From Lysinibacillus sp. FSL K6-0232 (GTDB lineage: Bacteria > Bacillota > Bacilli > Bacillales_A > Planococcaceae), in contig NZ_JBBOYW010000001.1 in the NCBI RefSeq assembly GCF_038008325.1, positions 2,222,001 through 2,286,000 on the forward strand: a stretch of DNA of 64,000 bases. The letters run 5' to 3'. This document shows positions 8,079 to 17,382 of the stretch, piece by piece. Positions within the stretch are counted from its first letter, which is position 1. Every line of letters starts with the position of its first letter. The notes under the pieces are model-generated. The model did not search any database. It was not told the DNA's origin and saw only the letters and a program-made list of their open reading frames with translations. A program made the translations under genes and the position numbers.

Positions 8079-8570
8079 ATGCACCCTACACATCAGCTAC
8101 CCATTCAAGCTGCCATTTTAACTGTAAGTGATACCCGTACAATGGCAGAGGATCGTAGTGGACAGCGTATTCACGCGTTACTGCAAGAGGCTTCATTTGA
8201 CATTATAGACTATCAACTAACAAAGGATGAACCTGAGAGCATCCTGCACTATATCCATCAGTGGTGTGACCAGCCTAGCATTAATACCATTATCGTGACA
8301 GGCGGCACAGGGTTTACACCAAGAGATCAAACCTATGACACCATTGCCCCACTATTTCATAAAGAGATGACAGGGTTTGGCGAATTATTTCGCTTACTAA
8401 GCTATGAGGAGATTGGGCCGAAAGCGATGTTTAGCCGTGCCACAGCAGGAAGCTGTCAGCAAACTGCTATTTATCTTTTACCGGGCTCCACCAATGCCGT
8501 CACACTTGCGATGACTAAGCTAATTATTCCTACTGTGCAACATTTTGTTAGTGAGTTGCATCGCCGATGA
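8079..8570 (+). CDS. moaB: MogA/MoaB-family molybdopterin adenylyltransferase
   Basis: The 163-residue MoCF-fold protein has ILTVSDTRTMAEDRSGQ near the N-terminus, the molybdopterin-binding VTGGTGFTPRDQTYD motif around residues 72-86, and a late LPGSTNAVTLAM motif. It is expected to adenylylate molybdopterin before MoeA inserts the metal. AAAGGAGG precedes the ATG. It is the first gene of a plus-strand operon and overlaps mobA by 4 bp (ATGA). Confidence 0.92.
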   Translation: MHPTHQLPIQAAILTVSDTRTMAEDRSGQRIHALLQEASFDIIDYQLTKDEPESILHYIHQWCDQPSINTIIVTGGTGFTPRDQTYDTIAPLFHKEMTGFGELFRLLSYEEIGPKAMFSRATAGSCQQTAIYLLPGSTNAVTLAMTKLIIPTVQHFVSELHRR

Positions 8571-9157
8571 ATATTGCAGGTGTTTTATTAGCAGGCGGTC
8601 AATCCTCTCGCTATGGGCAGCCTAAAATGTTTGCAGCATTTGCTGGGCGGCCGTTATATAAATATAGTCTTACAGCATTACAGCAACAGCCATTAGACCC
8701 CATTATTATTGCGACGAATGCCCATCTTCAGCCATATTTTGCAGAGGAAAACGTCCACTGGCTCATGGATAAGCAGCCACACCAAGGGCCTCTTTTTGCC
8801 TTGCATACCATTCTAACAGCCTATCCTGAAGTGGAGTGGTTTTTTGTTGTTGCCTGTGATATGCCTTGCATGAATGCACGATTTGTTCAACAAATGCTTG
8901 GTTATATTGATGAGCAGTATGATGCGATTGTGCCTCAGCAAGGGGAACGCTACCAGCCACTAGCAGCACTATATCGTCGCACTGCACTAGCCAAAATAAT
9001 GCCATTAATCCAGCAAAAGAAACGCAATATGAGGGCATTATTAGAGCAGCTTCGCGTATGCTATGTGCCGTTTGCAGAGCATGAGTCAACATTTATTAAT
9101 ATCAATGCGCAGCAAGATTGGGCGCAAATTATCAATAAGGAGAGCAACCATGACTAA
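8567..9157 (+). CDS. mobA: Molybdenum cofactor guanylyltransferase MobA
   Basis: The nucleotidyltransferase of 196 residues has the signature LLAGGQSSRYGQPKM near residues 7-21 and the metal-binding VACDMPCMN segment near 99. PQQGERYQPLAALYRR follows. MobA attaches GMP to molybdopterin, giving the MGD form used by the formate dehydrogenase in this window. The start overlaps the moaB stop (ATGA), and the end overlaps moaC by 8 bp, so all three genes are translationally coupled. Confidence 0.93.
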   Translation: MNIAGVLLAGGQSSRYGQPKMFAAFAGRPLYKYSLTALQQQPLDPIIIATNAHLQPYFAEENVHWLMDKQPHQGPLFALHTILTAYPEVEWFFVVACDMPCMNARFVQQMLGYIDEQYDAIVPQQGERYQPLAALYRRTALAKIMPLIQQKKRNMRALLEQLRVCYVPFAEHESTFININAQQDWAQIINKESNHD

Positions 9158-9632
9158 GTTTTCACACTGGAACGAAGAAGGTCGCCCTAAAATGGTCGAT
9201 ATTTCAGCAAAAGAAATTACAACACGTACAGCTATTGCACGCAGTACCATTACACTATCAGATGAGGTCTATCAAGCCATCCAACAAGGTGGCATCAAAA
9301 AAGGTGACCCTACACATGTAGCACAGATTGCTGGGATTATGGGCGCTAAAAAAACAGCCGATATTATTCCAATGTGCCATCCTATTATGCTACAAGGCAC
9401 AGACCTGCAATTTACCTATACAAAGGTGGAAAATGGCTATGAGCTGCATATTGAAGCAACCGTGAAATGTAGCGGAAAAACAGGTGTTGAAATGGAGGCA
9501 CTAACGGCTGTATCCATTGCCGCACTAACCTTTTACGATATGTGCAAGGCCGTTGATAAAACAATGGTGATTAAAGATACCTATCTAGTGGAAAAAACAG
9601 GTGGCAAAAGCGGCACATTTCTGCATAAATAA
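9150..9632 (+). CDS. moaC: Cyclic pyranopterin monophosphate synthase MoaC
   Basis: The protein of 160 residues shows the MoaC signatures: PKMVDISAKEITTRTAIA, IMGAKKTADIIPMCHPI (active-site region), and TGVEMEALTAVSIAALTFYDMCKAVDK. With MoaA it forms cyclic pyranopterin monophosphate from GTP. The true start is the ATG after AAGGAGAG, 29 codons inside the longest frame; the upstream part is mobA read in another frame. Confidence 0.94.
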   Translation: MTKFSHWNEEGRPKMVDISAKEITTRTAIARSTITLSDEVYQAIQQGGIKKGDPTHVAQIAGIMGAKKTADIIPMCHPIMLQGTDLQFTYTKVENGYELHIEATVKCSGKTGVEMEALTAVSIAALTFYDMCKAVDKTMVIKDTYLVEKTGGKSGTFLHK

Positions 9633-9642
9633 TGTGAACCTT

Positions 9643-9677
9643 CAAGCAGTGAGGATTTTGTATATCTCCACTGCTTG
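9643..9677. terminator. Bidirectional hairpin between moaC and moaA
   Basis: A 9-bp stem, CAAGCAGTG with CACTGCTTG, lies between the convergent moaC and moaA genes. T-rich flanks follow on the plus strand. Confidence 0.6.
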
Positions 9678-9712
9678 TTCATATGTGCTGATTTTTTCTC
9701 TGCTTGCACGCC

Positions 9713-10729
9713 TTACCCTCCAATATGCGACATTTCAATTTTTGCCTTTTGCCTGTTGGCTCTTGTTTGCTCATTGCGTTCATCTGAATAGCGGTCTGTG
9801 CGATTGCTCCATGTATCTGTAATGCATTGGCGAATCATTGCATCATCGTGTCCCGCTCTTAACAGTGCTCGTAAATCCGTGCCTGCTGTTGCAAATAGGC
9901 ATGTATACAATGCTCCCTCTGCTGACAACCGTGCACGGGAGCATGTGGAGCAAAAAGAATCTGTAACAGAGGAAATCACACCAATTTCACCTTGTCCGTC
10001 TTGATATTGATAACGTGTTGCCACTTCTCCTTTGTAATTTGGAGCAATGGCTTGTAATGGTAAAAATCGCTGCACTTGCTCAAGAATTTCCTTTTTAGAA
10101 ACAACATCATCAAGTCGCCAGCCATTTGAATTCCCAACATCCATATATTCAATAAAGCGTAAAATATGCTGCTTTTCTTTAAAAAATTGTGCCATTGCTA
10201 CAATATCCTGATCATTTTGCTCTTTTTGAACAACCATATTAATCTTTACTTGTAAGCCCGCTTGTGCTGCCTTTTCAATGCCCTCTAATACGGTGTTAAC
10301 TTTACCACGTTGACCATTCATCTCGAAAAAGCGCTCGTTATCAAGCGAATCTAAGCTAACAGAAACGCGGGATAAGCCTGCCTTTGCCAATGGCTCTGCA
10401 TATTTTTTTAATAAAGTGCCATTTGTTGTAAGCGCAATATCCTCCACGCCCTCAATCTGATGAATACGTTCAATTAATGTAGGCAAATCACGGCGTAATA
10501 ACGGCTCACCACCTGTAATACGTACCTTTTTCACACCTAATGATACAAAAATAGTGACTAAGCGTTCAATCTCATCAAAGCTTAATATTTTATCAGACGG
10601 TAAAAATGCGTAATCTGGACCAAATACTTCTGCAGGCATGCAATAACGACAGCGAAAATTGCAACGATCTGTCACAGATATTCTTAAATCTCTTAACGGT
10701 CGTTGGTATCGGTCTTGTAAGTCCGTCAT
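9713..10729 (-). CDS. moaA: GTP 3',8-cyclase MoaA (radical SAM)
   Basis: A protein of 338 residues with the radical [11 protein letters not shown] cluster motif at residues 23-30, [13 protein letters not shown] for SAM binding, and a second C-terminal cluster ([10 protein letters not shown] plus a later Cys in ALYTC). The protein ends in the Gly-Gly tail characteristic of MoaA (SHIGG). It performs the first committed step of molybdopterin synthesis. AGAAGGAG lies before this ATG; the longer frame would overlap fdhD. It is cotranscribed downstream of fdhD. Confidence 0.94.
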   Translation of the reverse strand: MTDLQDRYQRPLRDLRISVTDRCNFRCRYCMPAEVFGPDYAFLPSDKILSFDEIERLVTIFVSLGVKKVRITGGEPLLRRDLPTLIERIHQIEGVEDIALTTNGTLLKKYAEPLAKAGLSRVSVSLDSLDNERFFEMNGQRGKVNTVLEGIEKAAQAGLQVKINMVVQKEQNDQDIVAMAQFFKEKQHILRFIEYMDVGNSNGWRLDDVVSKKEILEQVQRFLPLQAIAPNYKGEVATRYQYQDGQGEIGVISSVTDSFCSTCSRARLSAEGALYTCLFATAGTDLRALLRAGHDDAMIRQCITDTWSNRTDRYSDERNEQTRANRQKAKIEMSHIGG

Positions 10730-10751
10730 GTAATCTCCTTCTTTCAATGGC

Positions 10752-11549
10752 TCATTTATTGGGTAATAAAATGCGTTGTTCATGTGTATAAATATTCAAT
10801 GTGTTGTGACGAATAAAGCCTACCGTTGTAATCCCTAGCTGCTCTGCCAATTGTAAGGCTAATGCTGTTGGTGCTGATTTTGATAGCACAATTTCACAGC
10901 CAATTTTGGATACTTTCAGTAAAATCTCTGACGATATTCGCCCACTAAAAACAATAATTTTATCTTGGATGCTAATATTATGACGCAGACAATAACCATA
11001 TATTTTATCTAAAGCATTATGACGGCCAATATCCATACGGCTTAACACAATGCCATTAACATCACATAATGCTGCATTATGCACACCACCCGTTTGTTTG
11101 AAAATATTGGCACCATCCTGCATCGCCTTCATTAAGCGAAAGCAATCATCAGGCGTAATTTGCACATGAATATCGTCCATTTTTTTCGCGACTAATGCAT
11201 CATTTGTAAATACAAAGCCCTGTCGACTCATGCCACAGCAAGATGTAATATAGCGTTTATTTTGTGTTTGCTGATAGTAAGGATTGACATGCTTTGTGCG
11301 AATATGCACAAAGCCCTCTTGTTCTTGATGCCAAATTTCCTCAATATCCTCATAGCTACGAATCACACGCTCAGAGGCTAGATAGCCGATGACCATATCC
11401 TCCACATATTCAGGCGTGCAAACCATTGTGACAAATTCCTGCTGGTTAATTTTCACCGTTACAGCGTATTCTGACACAATAAGATCATCGATTATGTTTA
11501 CTTGCTGATTGTCCACACGTAAAATTTTTCTTGTGATGGCTCGCTCCAT
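10752..11549 (-). CDS. fdhD: Formate dehydrogenase accessory sulfurtransferase FdhD
   Basis: The protein is 265 residues long. The conserved Cys pair lies in [11 protein letters not shown] (around residues 118-128). [12 protein letters not shown] and [13 protein letters not shown] follow, and [31 protein letters not shown] is near the C-terminus. FdhD passes sulfur to the bis-MGD cofactor, which activates the formate dehydrogenase encoded divergently just to the right. It is preceded by the DUF2294 gene and followed by moaA in one minus-strand operon. Confidence 0.93.
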   Translation of the reverse strand: MERAITRKILRVDNQQVNIIDDLIVSEYAVTVKINQQEFVTMVCTPEYVEDMVIGYLASERVIRSYEDIEEIWHQEQEGFVHIRTKHVNPYYQQTQNKRYITSCCGMSRQGFVFTNDALVAKKMDDIHVQITPDDCFRLMKAMQDGANIFKQTGGVHNAALCDVNGIVLSRMDIGRHNALDKIYGYCLRHNISIQDKIIVFSGRISSEILLKVSKIGCEIVLSKSAPTALALQLAEQLGITTVGFIRHNTLNIYTHEQRILLPNK

Positions 11550-11561
11550 ATGGCATCCTCC

Positions 11562-11909
11562 TTACTCACTAATGTTCTTGTCAAAAACAAAGACAGAGAT
11601 AGCAAAATCCTCTTCAATTTTAATATCTGAAAAGAGGTGGAGTAATTTACTACCCATTAATTCCTCCATCCCTTCAGGCGGTGATTGTGTATATAAATCC
11701 TGAATCATACTTGTACGAGCAGTACGCACCATTTGTAGCCCTTCAGGTGTACTTGCAATAAATTTTTCTGTTGGTGTGAGATTCCCATATAAAGTGGACA
11801 CAGCCATATTGTCCACAAAAACGGTATGAATGCGCTCTGGCCCCTTACCAAATATTTCTTTACGTAACTTTCGAATGATATCGTTAAATTCATGTACCTT
11901 TTTAGACAT
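11562..11909 (-). CDS. DUF2294-type protein linked to formate dehydrogenase
   Basis: The small soluble protein of 115 residues (KVHEFNDIIRKLRKEIFGKGPERIHTVFVDNMAVSTLYGNLTPTEKFI) looks like the DUF2294 family, whose role is not established; some database names calling it a sodium-translocating reductase subunit are not supported by this sequence. GGAGGAAG lies about 10 nt before the ATG. It is the first gene of the fdhD-moaA operon and is divergent from fdhA, which suggests a role in formate metabolism. Confidence 0.65.
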   Translation of the reverse strand: MSKKVHEFNDIIRKLRKEIFGKGPERIHTVFVDNMAVSTLYGNLTPTEKFIASTPEGLQMVRTARTSMIQDLYTQSPPEGMEELMGSKLLHLFSDIKIEEDFAISVFVFDKNISE

Positions 11910-12035
11910 GGCAATGCTTCCTCCATCGTTCTAAGACTTTTGGATGCCGTTTCTATCAGGGTCACCCTTACAGTTTGTTAATGATATAGTAACTTGCCAA
12001 AAAATAAAAGGGAAAATATTTTTAGGTCATCCATA

Positions 12036-12064
12036 TTGTTCATTTAACGAAAAAGGACTATAAT
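12036..12064 (+). promoter_or_regulatory. Sigma-A promoter of an apparently non-coding unit
   Basis: TTGTTC, a 17-bp spacer and a perfect TATAAT point to the right. The predicted transcript starts near 12071 and runs into the strong terminator that ends at 12224, well before the fdhA start. Confidence 0.65.
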
Positions 12065-12070
12065 GGTGAG

Positions 12071-12224
12071 GAACAGTCATGGAATTGAGCTATTTGAATG
12101 GTTGAATTCTATTGTTACACAACGTAAAAAAGTAGATTGAATTTTTAGCAAGACCTGTTAAGAATTTTATCCACCATGAAGCATAAACATGTCCAAGACG
12201 TGTTTTTTCATGGTGGATTTTTTT
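12071..12224 (+). ncRNA. Candidate small RNA or leader upstream of fdhA
   Basis: The 154-nt stretch lies between a good promoter (12036-12064) and a long terminator hairpin. The hairpin has an ATCCACCATGAA / TTCATGGTGGAT outer stem at 12169-12218, an inner AAACATGTC / GACGTGTTT stem and seven Ts. Only tiny frames occur inside, such as an 8-codon ORF at 12079 (MELSYLNG) preceded by GTGAGG. It could be a regulatory RNA, a leader-peptide attenuator for fdhA, or a remnant. No known riboswitch motif was recognised. Confidence 0.45.
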
Positions 12225-12407
12225 ATGCAGACATTGAACAACTTGCTACAATCTAGCAATTTAGGTGTAGCTTCAAGATTATTGGGGAATTACAATAATA
12301 ACAAGACAACCATTTTATACAATTATTCACTCGATATGTTATTCCCTTTTTCTTTGAAGCTATAACATATTGTTCTAGTCGTCTTACTATGCAAAGGAGG
12401 AAGTACC
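12225..12407 (+). promoter_or_regulatory. fdhA upstream region
   Basis: The 183 bp between the candidate small RNA terminator and the fdhA start are A/T-rich and hold the fdhA ribosome binding site AAAGGAGG (12393-12400). No convincing -35/-10 pair and no FNR-type dyad could be picked out with confidence. Confidence 0.3.
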
Positions 12408-15344
12408 TTGACTCAAATTACTATTAATGGCGTACCGTATGATGCAAAAGAAGGCGCTACAATCCTTGATACCATTAATCAGCATGACATTGCCCATCCT
12501 CAAATTTGTCATGTTCCAGCGGTTGATCCTATCGAAACGTGTGATACATGTATTGTGGAGGTAGAGGGCAAGCTAGTGCGCTCCTGCTCAACGAAAATCG
12601 TTGACGGCATGGACGTATTACTCAATTCAGAAAAGGCAAAGGCTGCACAAACAGAAGCGATGGATCGCTTACTTGAAAATCACCTGCTCTACTGCACGGT
12701 TTGTGATAATAATAATGGCAATTGTACATTACACAACACAGCCGAATTAATGGAAATCGAGCATCAAAAATATCCATACAAGCCAAAAGTTGAGCCGAAT
12801 GAGGTGGATATGTCACATCCATTTTATCGCTATGACCCTAATCAATGTATTGCCTGTGGGCAATGTGTAGAGGTTTGCCAAAATTTACAGGTAAATGAAA
12901 CACTGTCTTTAGATTGGGAGGCAGAAAGACCTCGCGTTATTTGGGACACTGGCGTTGCCATTAATGATTCGTCCTGTGTAAGCTGTGGGCAATGCGTAAC
13001 GGTTTGTCCATGCAATGCCTTAATGGAAAAATCCATGCTTGGAGAGGCTGGCTTTATGACTGGGCTTAAGCAGGATATGCTAGACCCAATGATTCATTTG
13101 ATTAAAGAAGTTGAGCCAGGCTATAGCGGTATTTTTGCAGTATCTGAAATCGAAGCGGCAATGCGCAGCAAACGTACACGCAAAACGAAAACAGTCTGTA
13201 CGTTTTGTGGTGTCGGCTGTTCATTTGAAGTATGGACAAAGGATCGCAAAATTTTAAAAGTACAGCCTTCTGAGGGGCCGGTAAACGCGATTTCTACTTG
13301 TGTCAAAGGAAAATTTGGCTGGGACTTTGTCAACTCAGAGGAGCGTATTACAAAACCATTAATTCGTAAAAATAATGAGTTTGTAGAGGCTTCATGGGAG
13401 GAGGCACTCGATTTAATTGCGACAAAGCTTGGTGGTATTCAGCAGCAATACGGTCCTGGCTCTGTCGGCTTTATCTCTTCCTCCAAAATTACGAATGAGG
13501 AAAATTACTTAATTCAAAAAATGGCACGTCAATTATTTGGCACAAATGATGTCGATAATTGCTCTCGTTATTGCCAGTCACCAGCTACAGACGGGCTACT
13601 GCGTACAGTTGGTATGGGTGGTGACGCTGGAACCATTAAAGATATTGCTAAGGCTGGGCTTGTGATTATTGTTGGGGCAAATCCTGCGGAAGGTCATCCT
13701 GTTTTAGCAACGCGTGTCAAACGTGCCCATAAGCTTCATGGTCAAAAATTAATTGTTGCGGATATTCGTAAGCATGAAATGGCGGAGCGTTCAGATATTT
13801 TCATGCGTCCAAAGCAAGGAACTGACCAAGTTTGGCTAATGGCTGTTACTAAATATATAATTGACCAAGGCTGGCATGACGAAGCCTTTATTCAGGAAAA
13901 TGTAAATTTCTATGATGAATTTAAACAGGTGCTTGAAAAATATACATTAGCATATGCTGAGCAGCAAACAGGCATTGCCCAAGAAACATTGATTCAAGTA
14001 GCGGAAATGATTCGTGATGCAGATGGTACATGTGTGCTATGGGGCATGGGTGTCACTCAAAATACAGGTGGCTCATATACATCTGCTGCCATTTCAAACC
14101 TGCTGCTCACAACAGGCAACTATCGTCGTCCTGGTGCAGGGGCCTATCCGCTACGCGGTCATAATAATGTCCAAGGTGCATGTGATATGGGTACATTACC
14201 AAATCTATTGCCAGGCTATCAACAAGTGACAGATGATGCAGCACGTGCTAAATTTGAAAAAGCCTATGGTGCTAAAATCCCAGCACAGCCAGGTCGTAAA
14301 AACGGGCAAATGCTTGATGCAATTATGGAAGGTAAAATGAAGGCAATGTATTTAGTGGGTGAAGATATGGCGCTTGTTGACTGTAATGCCAATCATATAG
14401 ATGAAGTGCTATCACAGCTAGACTTTTTTGTTGTACAAGATTGCTTCCTATCACGTACAGCACAATATGCAGATGTTATTTTACCTGCTGCGCCATCGCT
14501 TGAAAAAGAAGGAACATTTACCAATACAGAACGCCGTGTGCAACGCCTTTATCAAGTTTTACCGACACTTGGTGAATCAAAGGCTGACTGGGAAATCCTT
14601 CAGGCAGTGGCACGCCGCTTAGGGGCAGATTGGAATTATAGCCATCCAAGTGAGATTTTTGATGAAATGGCTAGCCTTTCCCCGCTGTTCTCACAAGCAA
14701 GCTATGATGTTTTAGAGGGCTGGGGCAGCTTCTGTTGGGGCAGTCATGATGGCACAGATACACCTTTATTATATAAAGACGGCTTTAACTTCCCTGATAA
14801 AAAAGCACGCTTTGCTTTAAATGATTGGGTGCAACCTGTTGATTATGAAGCACAGTATGATTGCCACATTAATAATGGTCGTATGCTTGAGCATTTCCAT
14901 GAAGGCAATCTAACGAATAAATCAACAGGAATTCAAGCAAAAGTACCTGAAATTTTCGTTGAAGTATCACCTGAATTGGCAAAAGAGCGCGGCATCGAGG
15001 ACGGAGCCCTATTACGCCTAGTATCTCCATATGGCGCATTAAAACTGAATGCTCTTGTGACTGACCGTGTACAAGGAAATGAGCTATTCTTACCTATGAA
15101 CTCTGTAAACAAGGAGTCAGCGATTAACTTTTTAACAGGTCCAGCAGCAGATATTAATACAGATACACCTGCCTATAAGCAAACAAAAGTACGTGTAGAG
15201 GTGTTAAAGCCAAAAGGAAAAACACCACTGCCTCGCACAAATCCGCGCTATAAAAAGCGTCATCCACAAAATGGTGTGGAGGTACAACGAAAATGGAATC
15301 GTCCTGGCTACGTTCACTTAACAACCATTCATGAAAGAGAGTGA
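12408..15344 (+). CDS. fdhA: Formate dehydrogenase alpha subunit (molybdopterin, Fe-S; YrhE-like)
   Basis: A 978-residue molybdoenzyme. An N-terminal 2Fe-2S ferredoxin domain has Cys 34, 45, 48 and 60. A NuoG-like Cys3His site follows (Cys 96, 99, 106, His 109), then two 4Fe-4S motifs (147-157 and 190-200). The Mo/bis-MGD catalytic part begins with CTFCGVGC at 264-271 plus Cys 298. The metal ligand appears to be Cys 389 in DNCSRYCQSP, not selenocysteine. The C-terminal third has the cofactor-binding VILPAAPSLEKEGTFTNTERRVQ stretch. It oxidises formate to CO2. The start is a TTG after AAAGGAGG. DUF1641 follows 4 bp downstream. Confidence 0.94.
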   Translation: MTQITINGVPYDAKEGATILDTINQHDIAHPQICHVPAVDPIETCDTCIVEVEGKLVRSCSTKIVDGMDVLLNSEKAKAAQTEAMDRLLENHLLYCTVCDNNNGNCTLHNTAELMEIEHQKYPYKPKVEPNEVDMSHPFYRYDPNQCIACGQCVEVCQNLQVNETLSLDWEAERPRVIWDTGVAINDSSCVSCGQCVTVCPCNALMEKSMLGEAGFMTGLKQDMLDPMIHLIKEVEPGYSGIFAVSEIEAAMRSKRTRKTKTVCTFCGVGCSFEVWTKDRKILKVQPSEGPVNAISTCVKGKFGWDFVNSEERITKPLIRKNNEFVEASWEEALDLIATKLGGIQQQYGPGSVGFISSSKITNEENYLIQKMARQLFGTNDVDNCSRYCQSPATDGLLRTVGMGGDAGTIKDIAKAGLVIIVGANPAEGHPVLATRVKRAHKLHGQKLIVADIRKHEMAERSDIFMRPKQGTDQVWLMAVTKYIIDQGWHDEAFIQENVNFYDEFKQVLEKYTLAYAEQQTGIAQETLIQVAEMIRDADGTCVLWGMGVTQNTGGSYTSAAISNLLLTTGNYRRPGAGAYPLRGHNNVQGACDMGTLPNLLPGYQQVTDDAARAKFEKAYGAKIPAQPGRKNGQMLDAIMEGKMKAMYLVGEDMALVDCNANHIDEVLSQLDFFVVQDCFLSRTAQYADVILPAAPSLEKEGTFTNTERRVQRLYQVLPTLGESKADWEILQAVARRLGADWNYSHPSEIFDEMASLSPLFSQASYDVLEGWGSFCWGSHDGTDTPLLYKDGFNFPDKKARFALNDWVQPVDYEAQYDCHINNGRMLEHFHEGNLTNKSTGIQAKVPEIFVEVSPELAKERGIEDGALLRLVSPYGALKLNALVTDRVQGNELFLPMNSVNKESAINFLTGPAADINTDTPAYKQTKVRVEVLKPKGKTPLPRTNPRYKKRHPQNGVEVQRKWNRPGYVHLTTIHERE

Positions 15345-15348
15345 GAGC

Positions 15349-15828
15349 ATGGCTACACCCATTACAAAAATAAAAAAACAGCAATTAACAGAAGAGCAAC
15401 TAAAAGAACAAAAATTAGCCAATCTACAGCAACTACTGGCAGAAAATGAAGATGCCGTTAATCAGGTTTTTAGTATTATGACAGAGTTAAATGATATTGG
15501 TGCATTAGAGGCAGCGATGAAGCTACTAGAAGCAAAAGAGGAAGTTGCCCATATTGCCCTTGAGCAACTAACGCGCAAGCCCGTGACCAATATGATTAAT
15601 AATTTAATGGGCGTCGCTGGTGCATTAACTGAGCTAAATCCCGAAACAACCGCAAAGCTTGTTGAAGGGTTAAATGCTGGTGTAGATGAAGCCAATAAAG
15701 CTCTTAACAGCGATGACAAAGTGAGCGCCTTTAAGCTGATGAAAATGCTCAATGATCCAGACGTCAATCGTGCCCTTAATTTTGGTGTACACTTCTTAAA
15801 GGGACTTGGCAGAGGCTTAAAAGAATAA
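15349..15828 (+). CDS. DUF1641 protein, formate dehydrogenase partner (YrhD-like)
   Basis: A helical, acidic protein of 159 residues (EEQLKEQKLANLQQLLAENEDAVNQVFSIMTELNDIGALEAAMKLLEAKEEV) with the ending RALNFGVHFLKGLGRGLKE. It matches the DUF1641 proteins found right next to fdhA-type genes (yrhD beside yrhE in B. subtilis). The family role is not established; a subunit or assembly role is inferred from the fixed neighbourhood. The start is the ATG after GAGAGTGAGAGC, 4 bp past the fdhA stop. Confidence 0.8.
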   Translation: MATPITKIKKQQLTEEQLKEQKLANLQQLLAENEDAVNQVFSIMTELNDIGALEAAMKLLEAKEEVAHIALEQLTRKPVTNMINNLMGVAGALTELNPETTAKLVEGLNAGVDEANKALNSDDKVSAFKLMKMLNDPDVNRALNFGVHFLKGLGRGLKE

Positions 15829-15836
15829 ATGATAAC

Positions 15837-15874
15837 ATCCGCGAGTATGCTGATACATACTACGCGGATTTTTC
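15837..15874 (+). terminator. Terminator of the fdhA operon
   Basis: A 14-bp stem, ATCCGCG-AGTATG with CATACT-A-CGCGGAT (one bulged base), followed by TTTTTC. It also faces the end of the converging minus-strand gene at 15875. Confidence 0.85.
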
Positions 15875-16168
15875 TTACTGATAGCCTGCTTTCTTCAATA
15901 CTTGCATAAAATAAAAACGGTAGGTATTTTGAACAAATATTTCTAATGGTAGCCCAACATGCAGTTGGTATTTTGTAAAAATAAAATAAAATCGCTTATC
16001 CCATTTTAAACGTAATAATGCACCAGCCTCATCACCATATTTGTCTGTAAATTCCTCGATTAAAGGCTCAATCATCTGATAGCAATACGCTTTTAAATTT
16101 GCCAGTGCTTCGATATCTTTATCTCTTTGAAAGCGTGTAATCCAGTCTACTAATTGTTCATCGATAAT
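15875..16168 (-). CDS. Hypothetical protein with apparent ATT start codon
   Basis: The open frame runs upstream of the first in-frame ATG (16075) for 31 more codons to a TGA at 16172-16174 and keeps protein-like composition there (IDEQLVDWITRFQRDKDIEALANLKAYCYQ). The only good ribosome binding site, AAAGGGGTGA, sits just before ATT ATC GAT, and the nearby ATG is out of frame and stops at the third codon. The most economical reading is initiation at ATT, giving about 97 residues. The product is aromatic- and charge-rich, soluble and unrecognised. It is the downstream partner of the 16185 gene (17 bp gap). Confidence 0.55.
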   Translation of the reverse strand: MIDEQLVDWITRFQRDKDIEALANLKAYCYQMIEPLIEEFTDKYGDEAGALLRLKWDKRFYFIFTKYQLHVGLPLEIFVQNTYRFYFMQVLKKAGYQ

Positions 16169-16184
16169 GAGTCACCCCTTTCTG

Positions 16185-17291
16185 TCACGAAATAGGTCGA
16201 TTCCAGCGTAAATGATAGGTTGCACGAATGTTTCTTGTATCTTTATCGACGATCAGCAGGTGATCTCCTGTTTGTACAATATAAGCATCATCTACTATAC
16301 GAACACTAGGCTGCTTCTGATATGAATCCACCATACCTATATTGATGTCCCAAGCAATTTGATGCTTGTTCAAATCATATAGCACTAGCATATGATCTGC
16401 GCTTTCACGCTTTGTTTGTTGATAGGAAACAAGCGCTGTTTGTGCTTCTATATCAACATCAATTACTTTTGGGTTTAAATTTTGATAGGCTTGTATAGCA
16501 GGCTCCTCTAATAGCATACTACTAAACTTGCGAATTTCTTCATCGTCCGTTAAAGGCTGCTGATGGTTAGCAAAATAGTCAGGTATAGTTGCTTCAATAG
16601 AGAAACGTGTTGTCAAATATTGCTCTGCCTGTGGGTCTTCGTTTAAATTTTTACCATCATAGCGATAAAACTTACCATCAACACCCTCCACATATAAGTT
16701 ATTTTGCACAGCAAGCAACTCATGTGCACCATTGCTTAAAATATCAATAAGTGGTTTATGCTGTTGTCGAAATTCCTTTTCAGATAGTAGCTCTTTTCCT
16801 GTTTCAATATCTAAGAGCGATAATTGTCCAAATTCACCATCACGATGATGAACAAGCAAGCCATCCATAAAGTTGCCAACAAGCTTTTCCTTATATGAAG
16901 CTGACTTTGTCCACTGCTTTTCGCCTGTTTGCACATCAACTCCAACAATTAAGTAATGCGAAATCATTTGTGTCATGCCACGCACAGTTCCATTATTTTC
17001 AAGCCCTCGCACCATTTGAATAGCGATGTCCTGCTCTTCATTCGTATAAATAGCTGATTCTGCTTGAATCGAAAAGCCCCGCCCTGCCAAGCCAAAAATA
17101 AGCATTGCAAAATTACTAGCCCCTAACCAGATAAGCATAACAATCAGTATTACCTTCAAACGAGTACGATTGATGATTAGCAGCACTAGCGCTAAAAATC
17201 CGATACCAAGTACAATTCCTAGCGTAATATCATGGAAAAACCAACCATTAAAACGCCATGAATACATATAGCGTTGTAGAAATTGCTCCAT
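16185..17291 (-). CDS. Membrane-anchored protein with PQQ-like beta-propeller repeats
   Basis: A protein of 368 residues. Two to three hydrophobic segments occur in the first 90 residues, followed by a large presumably extracytoplasmic region. That region has repeated propeller-like strands such as YLIVGVDVQTGEKQWTKSA, LSLLDIETGKELL, HMLVLYDLNKHQIAWDIN and ADHLLIVDKDTRNI-type elements, which resemble PQQ-like domains. No enzyme motif was recognised, so function is unknown. The start is the ATG after GGAGGTGGGG; the longest frame begins 17 codons earlier without support. Confidence 0.6.
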   Translation of the reverse strand: MEQFLQRYMYSWRFNGWFFHDITLGIVLGIGFLALVLLIINRTRLKVILIVMLIWLGASNFAMLIFGLAGRGFSIQAESAIYTNEEQDIAIQMVRGLENNGTVRGMTQMISHYLIVGVDVQTGEKQWTKSASYKEKLVGNFMDGLLVHHRDGEFGQLSLLDIETGKELLSEKEFRQQHKPLIDILSNGAHELLAVQNNLYVEGVDGKFYRYDGKNLNEDPQAEQYLTTRFSIEATIPDYFANHQQPLTDDEEIRKFSSMLLEEPAIQAYQNLNPKVIDVDIEAQTALVSYQQTKRESADHMLVLYDLNKHQIAWDINIGMVDSYQKQPSVRIVDDAYIVQTGDHLLIVDKDTRNIRATYHLRWNRPIS

Positions 17292-17382
17292 TGCCCCACC
17301 TCCTACTCTCTTAGTATAAAGGATAGTATACGAGCATTCCAAATGCTGACCGTTAGCTAACGTTGCGGTCTCCTGTTATTGG

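Noticed and set aside
13540-13600. Possible selenocysteine codon in formate dehydrogenase
   Set aside because: The residue aligned with the Mo/Se ligand is an ordinary Cys codon in DNCSRYCQSP; there is no in-frame TGA.
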